Source: Nitrospirota bacterium
GTDB taxonomy: Bacteria; Nitrospirota; Nitrospiria; JACQCE01
Assembly: GCA_016201765.1 (NCBI GenBank)
Contig: JACQCE010000019.1
Span: 1-39,061, forward strand
Length of the DNA: 39,061 nt
Reading direction: 5' to 3'
Shown here piece after piece: positions 23,770 to 31,013 of this stretch (position 1 is the first letter of the stretch; every line of letters starts with the position of its first letter). A program made the translations under genes and the position numbers. Below the pieces are notes generated by a model that was given only the letters and a program-made list of their open reading frames with translations, was not told where the DNA came from and did no database searches.

Positions 23770-25221
23770 ATGAACACTGATCAACTCGCGGGATTGCGTG
23801 GTGCCGGGTATGAGCCAGTTTGCTACGGCGGCTGGCGTGGCTTTGCCATGACAGGGAGTCATGATCCCAGTGTAGTCAATGATTTCGTCTCGATTGGAGC
23901 GGTTGTTCGTGATGGCCGTGCCCACTTGATCCATGACAATCGGGGCCGAACGGCTGCCGTAATGACGGTGCATCTGAACGGGTGTCCCATACAGGTCTAT
24001 GTGAAGGAAGATCATCTTGAAAAGATGGGTGTGCGCAAATTGATCAAAGACAACCTCCAGTTGTCACGACCTTGGAAGACTTGGCAACGGACGCTGCACA
24101 TGCAGGCGGCCGGCGTGCCCGTGCAGCGCCCGATTGCCGTGTTGATGCAGCGGCAATGGGGGATTGTCCGCAAAGCGGTGTACGTGGGCGAATATCTGCC
24201 GCATGCGATTTCACTCGCACAACTGCTGCGGGCTGGAGGAGGCGCGCACATCGAAAAGGACGAGGCGCTGGCACTTCTGGCAAAAGAGCTCCGGACCATG
24301 CATGACAAAGGGTTCACTCATGGCGATCTCAAGCCGGGGAACATCCTGATCGAGCGCCGAGCGGCCGGTCTGGCGCTGACATTCATCGATCTTGAAGGGG
24401 TGACCGTCACGGGACCGCCGTCGGAGACGGACCGTGCGGTTGATTTGGGGCGGCTGTGGCTGTCGCTGGTGTCGTCCATGGGGCCGGTCGAGTGCGGGCG
24501 GTTGGTCGAACAGTACGCCGGCATTGATCCGCCGCTGGATGGCGCCAGCTTGCGCCGGCGTGTATTGGAGCGGTTCGACGCGCTGCAGCACAGATTGTTC
24601 GACCGCCTGCCCGCCATTGCCGAAACGCTCAAGGCCGGCCTCAATCCGGCTCCGTCCCAGCCGCCAAGGCGATGGCTCCTGCTTGCGCTGGGTCCGCCGG
24701 CCGAGACGCGCTATCTCTCGCCGCTGCTCGGCGCCCTGCGACGGGGATTTCCATCTGTACAGCTTGACGTGTTGGTGAATGATGCCGCGGCGCCGTTGTT
24801 GGCGCACCACCCGGATCTGCACGGCGTGATGGCCCTGTCAGGCGCGCTGACCGGCCGCTCCCTGGCCGATCAGGGGCCGATGTCGATCCTCCAGGCGATC
24901 CGGCGGCTTCGCGAGCGAGGTTATGAGGTGGCGATCGATTTGACCGATAGTGTGCTGTCGGCATTACTGACCAGGATGACCGGTGCCCCCGTTCGCATCG
25001 GCTATCGGACATCGTCCATCCTGTCGAAATGGATCAAGCGGGTCGCCTGTTATAATCACATGATCATGGTACGAGCCGATCGACTCGATCGCATGCGCCA
25101 CTATCTGCTCCATGTCGGGACGGCCCTCGGCCTTGACGGCCCCGTGCAGGAACCTCTTGATTCCGAGACGCCGGAGGAACTTCGAGACCCCGTCGCTTCC
25201 GTGCACCAGGGCTCTCGATGA
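23770..25221 (+). CDS. Fused LPS (Kdo/WaaP-like) kinase and N-terminal half of a GT9 heptosyltransferase
   Basis: Residues from about 40 to 290 are a small-molecule kinase of the LPS kinase type. They include VYVKED with the likely ATP-binding lysine, VGEYLPHAISLAQLL, the catalytic loop THGDLKPGNIL (H184-D186) and the metal site FIDLEGV (D207). From about residue 295 a GT9-like Rossmann domain follows (WLLLALGPPAETRYLSPLLG, LRRLRERGYEVAIDLTDS-like and GAPVRIGYRT). The frame then stops near the middle of a normal GT9 protein, so the ADP-heptose-binding C-terminal half, with its NDSGxMH motif, is absent. The TGA overlaps the rmlA start (ATGA). The kinase half looks functional; the GT9 half should be inactive as a transferase on its own. 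A TTG at 23767 is an alternative start. Confidence 0.85.
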   Translation: MNTDQLAGLRGAGYEPVCYGGWRGFAMTGSHDPSVVNDFVSIGAVVRDGRAHLIHDNRGRTAAVMTVHLNGCPIQVYVKEDHLEKMGVRKLIKDNLQLSRPWKTWQRTLHMQAAGVPVQRPIAVLMQRQWGIVRKAVYVGEYLPHAISLAQLLRAGGGAHIEKDEALALLAKELRTMHDKGFTHGDLKPGNILIERRAAGLALTFIDLEGVTVTGPPSETDRAVDLGRLWLSLVSSMGPVECGRLVEQYAGIDPPLDGASLRRRVLERFDALQHRLFDRLPAIAETLKAGLNPAPSQPPRRWLLLALGPPAETRYLSPLLGALRRGFPSVQLDVLVNDAAAPLLAHHPDLHGVMALSGALTGRSLADQGPMSILQAIRRLRERGYEVAIDLTDSVLSALLTRMTGAPVRIGYRTSSILSKWIKRVACYNHMIMVRADRLDRMRHYLLHVGTALGLDGPVQEPLDSETPEELRDPVASVHQGSR

Positions 25222-25970
25222 AAGCCCTGATCACGGCGGGCGGCAGGGGCACGCGGCTGCGTCCGATCACCTCAACCAGTAACAAGCATTTGATCCCCAT
25301 TGCCAACAAACCGATGCTGTTTTACGCGATCGAGGCGGTGGCCGAGGCCGGCATCCGTGAAATCGGGATCGTCTTCGGTCCGGAAAGCCACGCGGCCATC
25401 AGCGGGGCGATCGCTCCCTATGCGCGGCAGGGCCTGCGGTTCACGTTGATGATCCAGGATGCGCCCCGGGGTCTGGCTCATGTGGTGAAGCTGGCCGAGC
25501 CGTTTGTTGCGGGCGAGCCCTTTGTGTTGTATCTGGGCGATAATCTGATGACCCAGGAAGTGCGGAAGTGCATCCAGCAGTTCGAAGCCCAGCGGGTGAA
25601 TTGCCTGCTGATGCTGGCCAAGGTCCACGACCCCCAGCGGTTTGGGGTGGCGGAGCTGAGCGGCGGGCGGGTGGCGAGGGTCGTCGAAAAACCGGCCAAT
25701 CCCAAGAGCCCGTATGCCGTGACGGGACTCTATTGTTATGACCGGTCGATTTTCGAGGCGGTCTCCGCGATTCACCCCAGTGCGCGCGGCGAACTGGAGA
25801 TTTCGGACGCCCATCAGTATTTGATCGATCACGGCTATGCGGTCGGCTATACCGAGGTGTCGGGTTGGTGGAAGGACACCGGCAAGCCGGAGGATTTATT
25901 GGAGGCGAACCGGCTGATCCTGACCCAGCGAGATCGAATTGCCATAGCCGGCACGTTGGGGGGCGGATGA
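25218..25970 (+). CDS. rmlA: Sugar-1-phosphate nucleotidylyltransferase, RmlA-like
   Basis: The 250-residue protein starts KALITAGGRGTRLRPIT, the nucleotide-binding loop of the family. It also has KHLIPIANKPMLFYAIEA, FVLYLGDNLM with the metal-binding Asp, RFGVAELSGGRVARVVEKP and WWKDTGKPEDLLEAN. It should make dTDP-glucose from dTTP and glucose 1-phosphate. The sequence style is that of the long archaeal/actinobacterial-like RmlA (about 350 residues with a C-terminal hexapeptide helix), but that C-terminal domain is missing here, and the protein ends soon after the catalytic domain. Coupled by ATGA overlaps to the genes on both sides. Confidence 0.87.
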   Translation: MKALITAGGRGTRLRPITSTSNKHLIPIANKPMLFYAIEAVAEAGIREIGIVFGPESHAAISGAIAPYARQGLRFTLMIQDAPRGLAHVVKLAEPFVAGEPFVLYLGDNLMTQEVRKCIQQFEAQRVNCLLMLAKVHDPQRFGVAELSGGRVARVVEKPANPKSPYAVTGLYCYDRSIFEAVSAIHPSARGELEISDAHQYLIDHGYAVGYTEVSGWWKDTGKPEDLLEANRLILTQRDRIAIAGTLGGG

Positions 25971-26449
25971 TCGAGGGGGTTGCAGTCAAGGAATTGAAGG
26001 CGTTGACGGACGACCGGGGTTTTCTCATGGAGATCCTTCGGGCCGATGAGCCGATCTTTGAGCGGTTCGGCCAGGTCTATGTCACCGGCTGTCGCAAGGG
26101 TGTGGTCAAGGGATGGCATTATCACAAGGAGCAGACCGATCATTTTATCTGTCTGCTGGGCCGGGCGCTTGTCGTGCTGTATGATCCCCGCGAGGGGTCC
26201 ACGACGAAGGGGAAGGTGGAGGAGTATTACCTCGAGTCCCCTCCGGGAGCGGCGGCCAGGCCGCCCATCCTGCTCAAGATCCCCCCGTATGTCTATCACG
26301 GGTTCACCGCGTCGGGATGCGAGGAGGCGCGGATCATCAACGTGCCGACGATTCCCTACCGGCACGACCGGCCGGATGAATACCGTCATCCCTGGAACAG
26401 CGAGGAGATTCCCTATAGATGGCCCGCGGACGTGACGCGGGGTGGGTGA
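25967..26449 (+). CDS. rmlC: dTDP-4-dehydrorhamnose 3,5-epimerase-like cupin (RmlC family)
   Basis: A 160-residue cupin, shorter than the usual 180-190. It has KALTDDRGFLMEILRADE, VVKGWHYHKEQTDHFICLLG with the conserved His region, VVLYDPREGS, the LLKIPPYVYHGF strand and the C-terminal NVPTIPYRHDRPDEYRHPW. Full RmlC epimerises C3 and C5 of dTDP-4-keto-6-deoxyglucose. With no RmlD in the window, the final sugar is uncertain and a single-site epimerase or ketoisomerase is possible. ATG 25967 overlaps the rmlA stop. The last 29 bp of this gene and the bases after it are duplicated about 180 bp downstream. Confidence 0.82.
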   Translation: MIEGVAVKELKALTDDRGFLMEILRADEPIFERFGQVYVTGCRKGVVKGWHYHKEQTDHFICLLGRALVVLYDPREGSTTKGKVEEYYLESPPGAAARPPILLKIPPYVYHGFTASGCEEARIINVPTIPYRHDRPDEYRHPWNSEEIPYRWPADVTRGG

Positions 26450-26461
26450 GGTATTGATGCG
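26421..26461 (+). repeat. Direct repeat DR-A, first copy (rmlC 3' end)
   Basis: GGCCCGCGGACGTGACG and the following GGTGGGTGAGGTATTGATGCG are repeated at 26602-26641 with one substitution and one 1-bp indel. This copy contains the functional rmlC stop codon (26447-26449). The two copies flank a 140-bp insertion. Confidence 0.85.
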
Positions 26462-26601
26462 TATATCCGATGGGGCCGGGGTGTGGGGGCATCGGAGAAT
26501 GATGTGTGCTCCCGCACGGCCCCCACTGACAAATAACCGGGGGGAGAGGCGGATTCTCCCCCTGACTCAAGCGAGCGCCGGCGGGCGCGAGCGGAATCAT
26601 C
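26462..26601 (+). repeat. Palindromic insertion A (dispersed repeat copy R3)
   Basis: The 140-bp segment holds two hairpins. GTGGGGGC/GCCCCCAC (26483-26490 and 26519-26526) encloses GGAG/CTCC, and GGGGGAGA/TCTCCCCC (26540-26547 and 26555-26562) has a 7-nt loop. CCGCACGGCCCCCAC (26512-26526) matches R1 and R2 in the waaF-gmhB gene. Its right part reappears inverted in insertion B. No coding potential is convincing. Confidence 0.75.
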
Positions 26602-26677
26602 GGCCCGCGGACGTGACGTGGGTGGGTGAGGTATTGATGCGGTTGTTGGTGACAGGCGGCGCCGGTTTTATCGGCAG
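26602..26677 (+). repeat. Isolated rmlC-end/rmlB-start junction between the two insertions
   Basis: 26602-26641 repeats the rmlC end (DR-A copy 2). 26637-26677 repeats the first 41 nt of rmlB (ATG CGG, then TTGTTG for CTGCTG, then identical GTGACAGGCGGCGCCGG through GGCAG), which recur at 26780-26820. This looks like the original junction, now stranded between inserts. The truncated rmlB start here is not a working gene, because the frame runs into insertion B. Confidence 0.85.
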
Positions 26678-26779
26678 GAGTGTTCCGCTCGCCCCTGAGG
26701 GTGCTCGCTCATACGGGGGGAGAGTGCCGCTTTCTCCCCCCGTCCCCCCCATCGGAGATACGCAGAGAGAGGATCGGTG
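26678..26779 (+). repeat. Palindromic insertion B, inverted relative of insertion A
   Basis: This 102-bp segment contains a perfect 10-bp hairpin, CGGGGGGAGA/TCTCCCCCCG (26714-26723 and 26733-26742). CCGCTCGC (26685-26692) and GCTCGCT (26703-26709) match the reverse complement of GCGAGCGG (26587-26594) and AGCGAGC (26570-26576) in insertion A. It also supplies the AGAGAGGA ribosome site (26765-26773) now used by rmlB. Confidence 0.75.
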
Positions 26780-27853
26780 ATGCGGCTGCTGGTGACAGGC
26801 GGCGCCGGTTTTATCGGCAGTCATTTCGTGCGGTATCTGCTCGACCGCTATCCGGATTATCGAATCATCAATCTGGACAAATTAACGTATGCGGGGAACC
26901 GCGAGAATCTTCGTGACGTCGCCCGGCATCCCCGGCACCGTTTTATCAAGGGGGATATCTGCAACCGTCCCCTGGTCGCCCGCCTGTCCAGGCAGGTTGA
27001 CGCCATTGTAAATTTTGCGGCCGACACCCACGTGGACCGGTCGATCACCCGACCGGCCTCGTTTTTACAGACCGACGTGATCGGCGCCGGCGTGTTGCTG
27101 GATGCGGCGCGGCGATGCGGGCATGGGCGCTACCTGCAAATTTCCACCGATGAGGTCTATGGCAGCATTGAGCAGGGGTATGCCGATGAAGCCGCCCCGT
27201 TGCGGCCCGGCAATCCCTATTCCGCCTCCAAGGCCGGCGCCGATCTGCTGGTGCTGGCCTACGGACGCACGTATGGGCTGCCGGTGCTGATCTCCCGTTG
27301 CAGCAACAATTACGGTCCCTACCAGTATCCGGAAAAGCTGATCCCGTTGTGCATTACCAACGGTCTGGAAGGGCTGCCATTGCCGCTCTATGGAGACGGT
27401 CAATACCGGCGCGACTGGATCCACGTGTCGGACCATTGCCGGGCGGTTGATCTGGTGCTGCATCACGGAATTCCCGGGAGCGTGTATAATGTGGGGGGTG
27501 GGCACGAACTGCCAAACGTGGATGTGGTCCATCGGATTGCCGCGGCGTTGAACCTGCCAGCCTCAGCGATTCAATTTGTGGCGGACCGGCCGGGTCACGA
27601 CCGCCGCTATGCCGTGAAGGATGAGAAACTGCGGGCGTTGGGCTATCGCCCGGTGACGTCGTTTGACGAAGGGCTGGCTGAGACGATCCGCTGGTATCAG
27701 GCGCATCGGGGATGGTGGAAAAAGATCAGGGCCGGAGCATTTCGCCGCTATTATCGACAACGCTATCACACGTCGCGGGCCGGCAAGGGTGCCGTTTCCG
27801 GTTTCAAACCGCAGGTGCCGGCAACACATAGCCGGACAGAAAAATCTAGATAA
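26780..27853 (+). CDS. rmlB: dTDP-glucose 4,6-dehydratase RmlB
   Basis: This extended SDR enzyme converts dTDP-glucose to dTDP-4-keto-6-deoxyglucose with bound NAD. The 357-residue protein has LLVTGGAGFIGSHFVRYLLD, FAADTHVDRSI, the active-site STDEVYGS, the YSASKAGAD catalytic Tyr/Lys pair, SNNYGPYQYPEKLIPL and RPGHDRRYAVKDEKL. A basic C-terminal extension of about 30 residues is not part of the conserved fold. ATG 26780 has AGAGAGGA at good spacing; a GTG three bases earlier is possible. Its first 41 nt are duplicated upstream at 26637. Confidence 0.94.
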   Translation: MRLLVTGGAGFIGSHFVRYLLDRYPDYRIINLDKLTYAGNRENLRDVARHPRHRFIKGDICNRPLVARLSRQVDAIVNFAADTHVDRSITRPASFLQTDVIGAGVLLDAARRCGHGRYLQISTDEVYGSIEQGYADEAAPLRPGNPYSASKAGADLLVLAYGRTYGLPVLISRCSNNYGPYQYPEKLIPLCITNGLEGLPLPLYGDGQYRRDWIHVSDHCRAVDLVLHHGIPGSVYNVGGGHELPNVDVVHRIAAALNLPASAIQFVADRPGHDRRYAVKDEKLRALGYRPVTSFDEGLAETIRWYQAHRGWWKKIRAGAFRRYYRQRYHTSRAGKGAVSGFKPQVPATHSRTEKSR

Positions 27854-27865
27854 AAGGATGAAGGC

Positions 27866-29287
27866 ATGGCAAAAAAAGAATTGAAAAATAACAGGAAAAA
27901 TACCGGTTCTTCTGGCAGCGGCCGATCCGGCCATGCGGGCAGGGGAGTTCAAAACGCTCCGGCAACCGAGTGGGCGACCGGCCTGAGGAAAAACATTGAG
28001 AACGGCCAGGTGCGCGTCGGCATCATTGGATTGGGGTATGTGGGGCTTCCGCTGGCGATCGAATTTGCCAAGGCGGGCCTTCGCGTGACCGGCATCGACA
28101 TCGATGTTGAAAAGGTGAAGGCGATCAAGGCCGGCCGGTCCTATATCCAGGACGTGCCGTCGGCGGAGGTCGCCGCGCTGGTTCGGGCCGGCCGTCTGGC
28201 GGCCAGCGATGATTTCCGGGTGCTGAGCGAGCTGGACGCGGTGTCGATTTGCGTCCCCACGCCGTTGCGCAAAACGAAGGATCCCGATATCTCGATGATC
28301 ATGGCCGCCATGAAGGAAGTCTCCGGTCATTTGCACCCCGGCATGCTGATCGTCCTGGAAAGCACCACCTATCCCGGGACCACGGAGGAGGTCGTCCGGC
28401 CGGAAGTGGAGCGACAGGGATTATCCGTGGGGAAGGATGTCTTTCTGGCCTTCTCCCCGGAGCGGGTCGATCCGGGCAATCCGACCTATCACACCAAGAA
28501 CACGCCCAAGATCATCGGCGGTTGCACGCCAGCCTGCACCACGCTGGCCGTCTCGCTCTATGCCAAGGCGGTCGACCGGGTGATCCCCGTCAGTTCGTCC
28601 CAGGCGGCGGAAATGGTGAAACTGCTCGAAAACACCTTCCGGGCGATCAATATCGGCCTGGCCAACGAAGTGGCGATCATGTGCGACAAGCTCGGCGTGA
28701 ATGTCTGGGAGGTGATCGATGCCGCGGCGACGAAGCCGTTCGGGTTCATGCCCTTTTATCCCGGCCCGGGTCTGGGAGGGCATTGCATACCGATCGATCC
28801 GCTCTATCTGTCATGGAAGCTCAAGACCCTCGATTACAACGCCCGGTTCATCCAGCTGGCGAGCGAGATCAACACCCAGATGCCCCATTATGTCATTGAT
28901 AAAATCGCCTCCGCGCTCAATGATCGGCGACAAAGCATCAACGGCGCGCGAATCCTGGTCGCGGGGGTCAGCTACAAACGGGATGTGGAGGATCTGCGCG
29001 AATCACCCGCCCTGGACATCATCCGCCTGTTGCGGCAGCGGGGCGCCACGGTGACTTTCACCGATCCCTACAACACCTCATTGCACGTTGAAAGCCCGCA
29101 GGGCGACGTGGTCCTGCGCTCCATCCCCCTGCCGGGCGCATTGGCCAAACAGGATTGCGTGGTGATCGTGACCGATCACCGCGCATTCGATTACCAGCAG
29201 ATTGTGGATCAATCCAGTCTTGTCCTCGATACCAGGAACGCGACGCGGAACGTGACCCGGGGCCGCGAGAAAGTGATCACCCTATGA
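27866..29287 (+). CDS. UDP-N-acetyl-hexosamine 6-dehydrogenase (WbpA/WecC/TviB type)
   Basis: Nucleotide-sugar dehydrogenases of this group oxidise C6 of UDP-GlcNAc, UDP-GalNAc or UDP-ManNAc to the uronic acid in two NAD-dependent steps. The 473-residue protein has a Lys/Asn/Ser/Gly-rich N-terminal tail of about 45 residues, atypical for the family. VGIIGLGYVGLPLAIEFA, VCVPTPL-like sequence (SICVPTPLRKTKDPD), ESTTYPGTTEE, FSPERVDPGN, the catalytic Cys C307 in GGHCIPIDPLYLSW, and GVSYKRDVEDLRESPALDII follow. The immediately downstream epimerase suggests UDP-GlcNAc/GalNAc-uronate production, as in WbpO/WbpP-type pairs. The exact substrate is inferred. The gene starts 12 nt after rmlB. Confidence 0.9.
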   Translation: MAKKELKNNRKNTGSSGSGRSGHAGRGVQNAPATEWATGLRKNIENGQVRVGIIGLGYVGLPLAIEFAKAGLRVTGIDIDVEKVKAIKAGRSYIQDVPSAEVAALVRAGRLAASDDFRVLSELDAVSICVPTPLRKTKDPDISMIMAAMKEVSGHLHPGMLIVLESTTYPGTTEEVVRPEVERQGLSVGKDVFLAFSPERVDPGNPTYHTKNTPKIIGGCTPACTTLAVSLYAKAVDRVIPVSSSQAAEMVKLLENTFRAINIGLANEVAIMCDKLGVNVWEVIDAAATKPFGFMPFYPGPGLGGHCIPIDPLYLSWKLKTLDYNARFIQLASEINTQMPHYVIDKIASALNDRRQSINGARILVAGVSYKRDVEDLRESPALDIIRLLRQRGATVTFTDPYNTSLHVESPQGDVVLRSIPLPGALAKQDCVVIVTDHRAFDYQQIVDQSSLVLDTRNATRNVTRGREKVITL

Positions 29288-30225
29288 CGATCAAATATCT
29301 GGTCACCGGCGGCGCCGGTTTCATCGGATCCAACATTGTCGCGGCGCTCGTCGCCCGGGGAGAGCGGGTGCGGGTGCTTGATGATCTGTCCACGGGGAAA
29401 GAGGCCAATCTGGCGTCGTGCCGGGAGAAGGTCGAGTTCATCAAGGGCGATATCCGCGATGAACGAACCTGCGCGGCCGCGATGAAGGGCATTCAATTTG
29501 TGCTGCACCAGGCGGCGCTCCGGTCAGTGCCCCGGTCGGTGGATGATCCGCTTTCCACCGATGAGGTCAATGTGCATGGATCACTCATGGTGCTGCAGGC
29601 CGCGCGGACGGCGGGCGTCAAACGGCTGGTCTACGCGTCATCGTCATCGGTATATGGCGACAACCCCGCCCTGCCCAAGGTTGAATCGATGACGCCCCTG
29701 CCCCGATCACCCTATGCCGTCAGCAAGCTGACGGCCGAGTATTATTGCCGCGTCTACACCCACACGTTCGGATTGTCGACCGTCTCCCTTCGCTACTTCA
29801 ACGTCTATGGGCCCGGACAGGATCCCGGCTCCCAATACGCGGCGGTGATTCCGCTGTTTATGGACGCGGTCAAACAGGGTCAGACCGCCACGATTCACGG
29901 GGACGGCGAGCAATCGAGGGATTTCACGTATATTGACGACTGCGTGCAGGCCAATCTGCTCGCCTGCACGACCCCCGGGATTGACGGGGAGGTGTTCAAT
30001 ATCGCCTATGGCGCCCGGACCAGCATCAATCAGATTTATGACGGAATCTCCAAATTGCTGGGTCGCACCATCGCGCCGCATCACGCGCCGCCCAGGGCGG
30101 GAGACGTGCTGCATACCCTGGCGGATTTGACCCGGGCCAGGGAAAAGCTCGGCTACCGGCCGCAGACCGACATCTCCTCCGGGTTGGACAAAACGGTCCG
30201 ATGGTTTGTCGGCCGCGTCGCCTGA
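29284..30225 (+). CDS. UDP-sugar 4-epimerase (WbpP/GalE-like extended SDR)
   Basis: A 313-residue NAD-binding epimerase with YLVTGGAGFIGSNIVAALVARG, HQAALRSVPRSVDDP, VYASSSSVYGD, YAVSKLTAEYYCRV carrying the catalytic Tyr and Lys, LRYFNVYGPGQDPGSQYAAVIP and the substrate Arg region GDGEQSRDFTYIDD. SVPRSVDDP and the SQYAAVIP segment are typical of WbpP-type UDP-GlcNAc/UDP-GlcNAcA 4-epimerases. Coupled to the dehydrogenase by ATGA, it probably supplies a GalNAc-type uronic acid for LPS. Its last 25 nt overlap the next gene. Confidence 0.88.
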   Translation: MTIKYLVTGGAGFIGSNIVAALVARGERVRVLDDLSTGKEANLASCREKVEFIKGDIRDERTCAAAMKGIQFVLHQAALRSVPRSVDDPLSTDEVNVHGSLMVLQAARTAGVKRLVYASSSSVYGDNPALPKVESMTPLPRSPYAVSKLTAEYYCRVYTHTFGLSTVSLRYFNVYGPGQDPGSQYAAVIPLFMDAVKQGQTATIHGDGEQSRDFTYIDDCVQANLLACTTPGIDGEVFNIAYGARTSINQIYDGISKLLGRTIAPHHAPPRAGDVLHTLADLTRAREKLGYRPQTDISSGLDKTVRWFVGRVA

Positions 30226-31013
30226 TTGACCTGATTGGGCCGGCGGCGGCCGCCGTCCTCCTGATCGTCTCAGCGGGTTCGGCCTCCACGGCTGATGAAC
30301 CGCCGCCCTCCCGCCCCGCGTTTGCATCCCCCGAACAACTGCATTACTCAATCAGCTGGGCGGGAATCCCCGTCGGCGAAAGCACGCTGGTCAGCCGGGG
30401 GCTGGCCGATGAGGGGCAGGGCCCCGTGTATCATTTTGCCTCCACGGCGCGATCCAACCGCGTGCTCAGGCTGCTCTACCCGGTGAAAACACACATTGAG
30501 AGCATCGTTGATTCCGGACGATTCCTGCCCATTCGCTACACCATGACGGGGCGGCAGGGGTTTCAAACCCGTAGCCGGGAGCTGCGCTTCGATCAGATCA
30601 CTCACACGGTGGAGCTGGTGATGGAAGGACGGACCCGCACCTATCCGACCATTGATGCGGTGCAGGATCCCCTGTCCGCGCTCTATTTTTACCGCATGAC
30701 CGCCACCATGGAGCCCGGGGAAGTCATCCGGATTCCCGTGCACGACCGCAAACGCCCCAAAGAGATCGTGGTGACGGCCGGGCCCGTCGAGCGCATTGAG
30801 ACCGATGCGGGCGTGTTTCAAGCGGCCCGATTGAACATCCGTCAGACGGAGGAGGGGCTGTTCCTGCACGAAGGCGATATCACCGTCTGGATCACCATGG
30901 ACGAACGGCGACTGCCGGTCCGCATGGAGGGTCGCGTGACGATTGGCACGGTGACGGCCGAACTGGAGGACTACTCCGCGACGCCGTCAGCGGAGACGCC
31001 ACAACAACCCTGA
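30201..31013 (+). CDS. DUF3108 domain protein, exported
   Basis: The 270-residue protein has a signal peptide (LIGPAAAAVLLIVSAGSASTADE) and then the DUF3108 pattern: LHYSISWAGIPVGESTL, YHFASTARSNRVLRLLYPVKTHIES, QDPLSALYFYRM, IRIPVHDRKRPKEIVV and WITMDERRLPVRMEGRV. The family is a periplasmic beta-rich protein of unknown function, often near envelope genes. The start lies inside the epimerase gene (25-nt overlap), suggesting coupling. Its 3' end overlaps the convergent lptG end by 27 bp. That links it physically, not functionally, to the Lpt genes. Confidence 0.87.
   Translation: MVCRPRRLIDLIGPAAAAVLLIVSAGSASTADEPPPSRPAFASPEQLHYSISWAGIPVGESTLVSRGLADEGQGPVYHFASTARSNRVLRLLYPVKTHIESIVDSGRFLPIRYTMTGRQGFQTRSRELRFDQITHTVELVMEGRTRTYPTIDAVQDPLSALYFYRMTATMEPGEVIRIPVHDRKRPKEIVVTAGPVERIETDAGVFQAARLNIRQTEEGLFLHEGDITVWITMDERRLPVRMEGRVTIGTVTAELEDYSATPSAETPQQP

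Noticed and set aside
26637-26780. A second, overlapping rmlB gene starting at 26637
   Set aside because: Only the first 41 nt match rmlB; the frame then runs into insertion B and stops without any dehydratase sequence.
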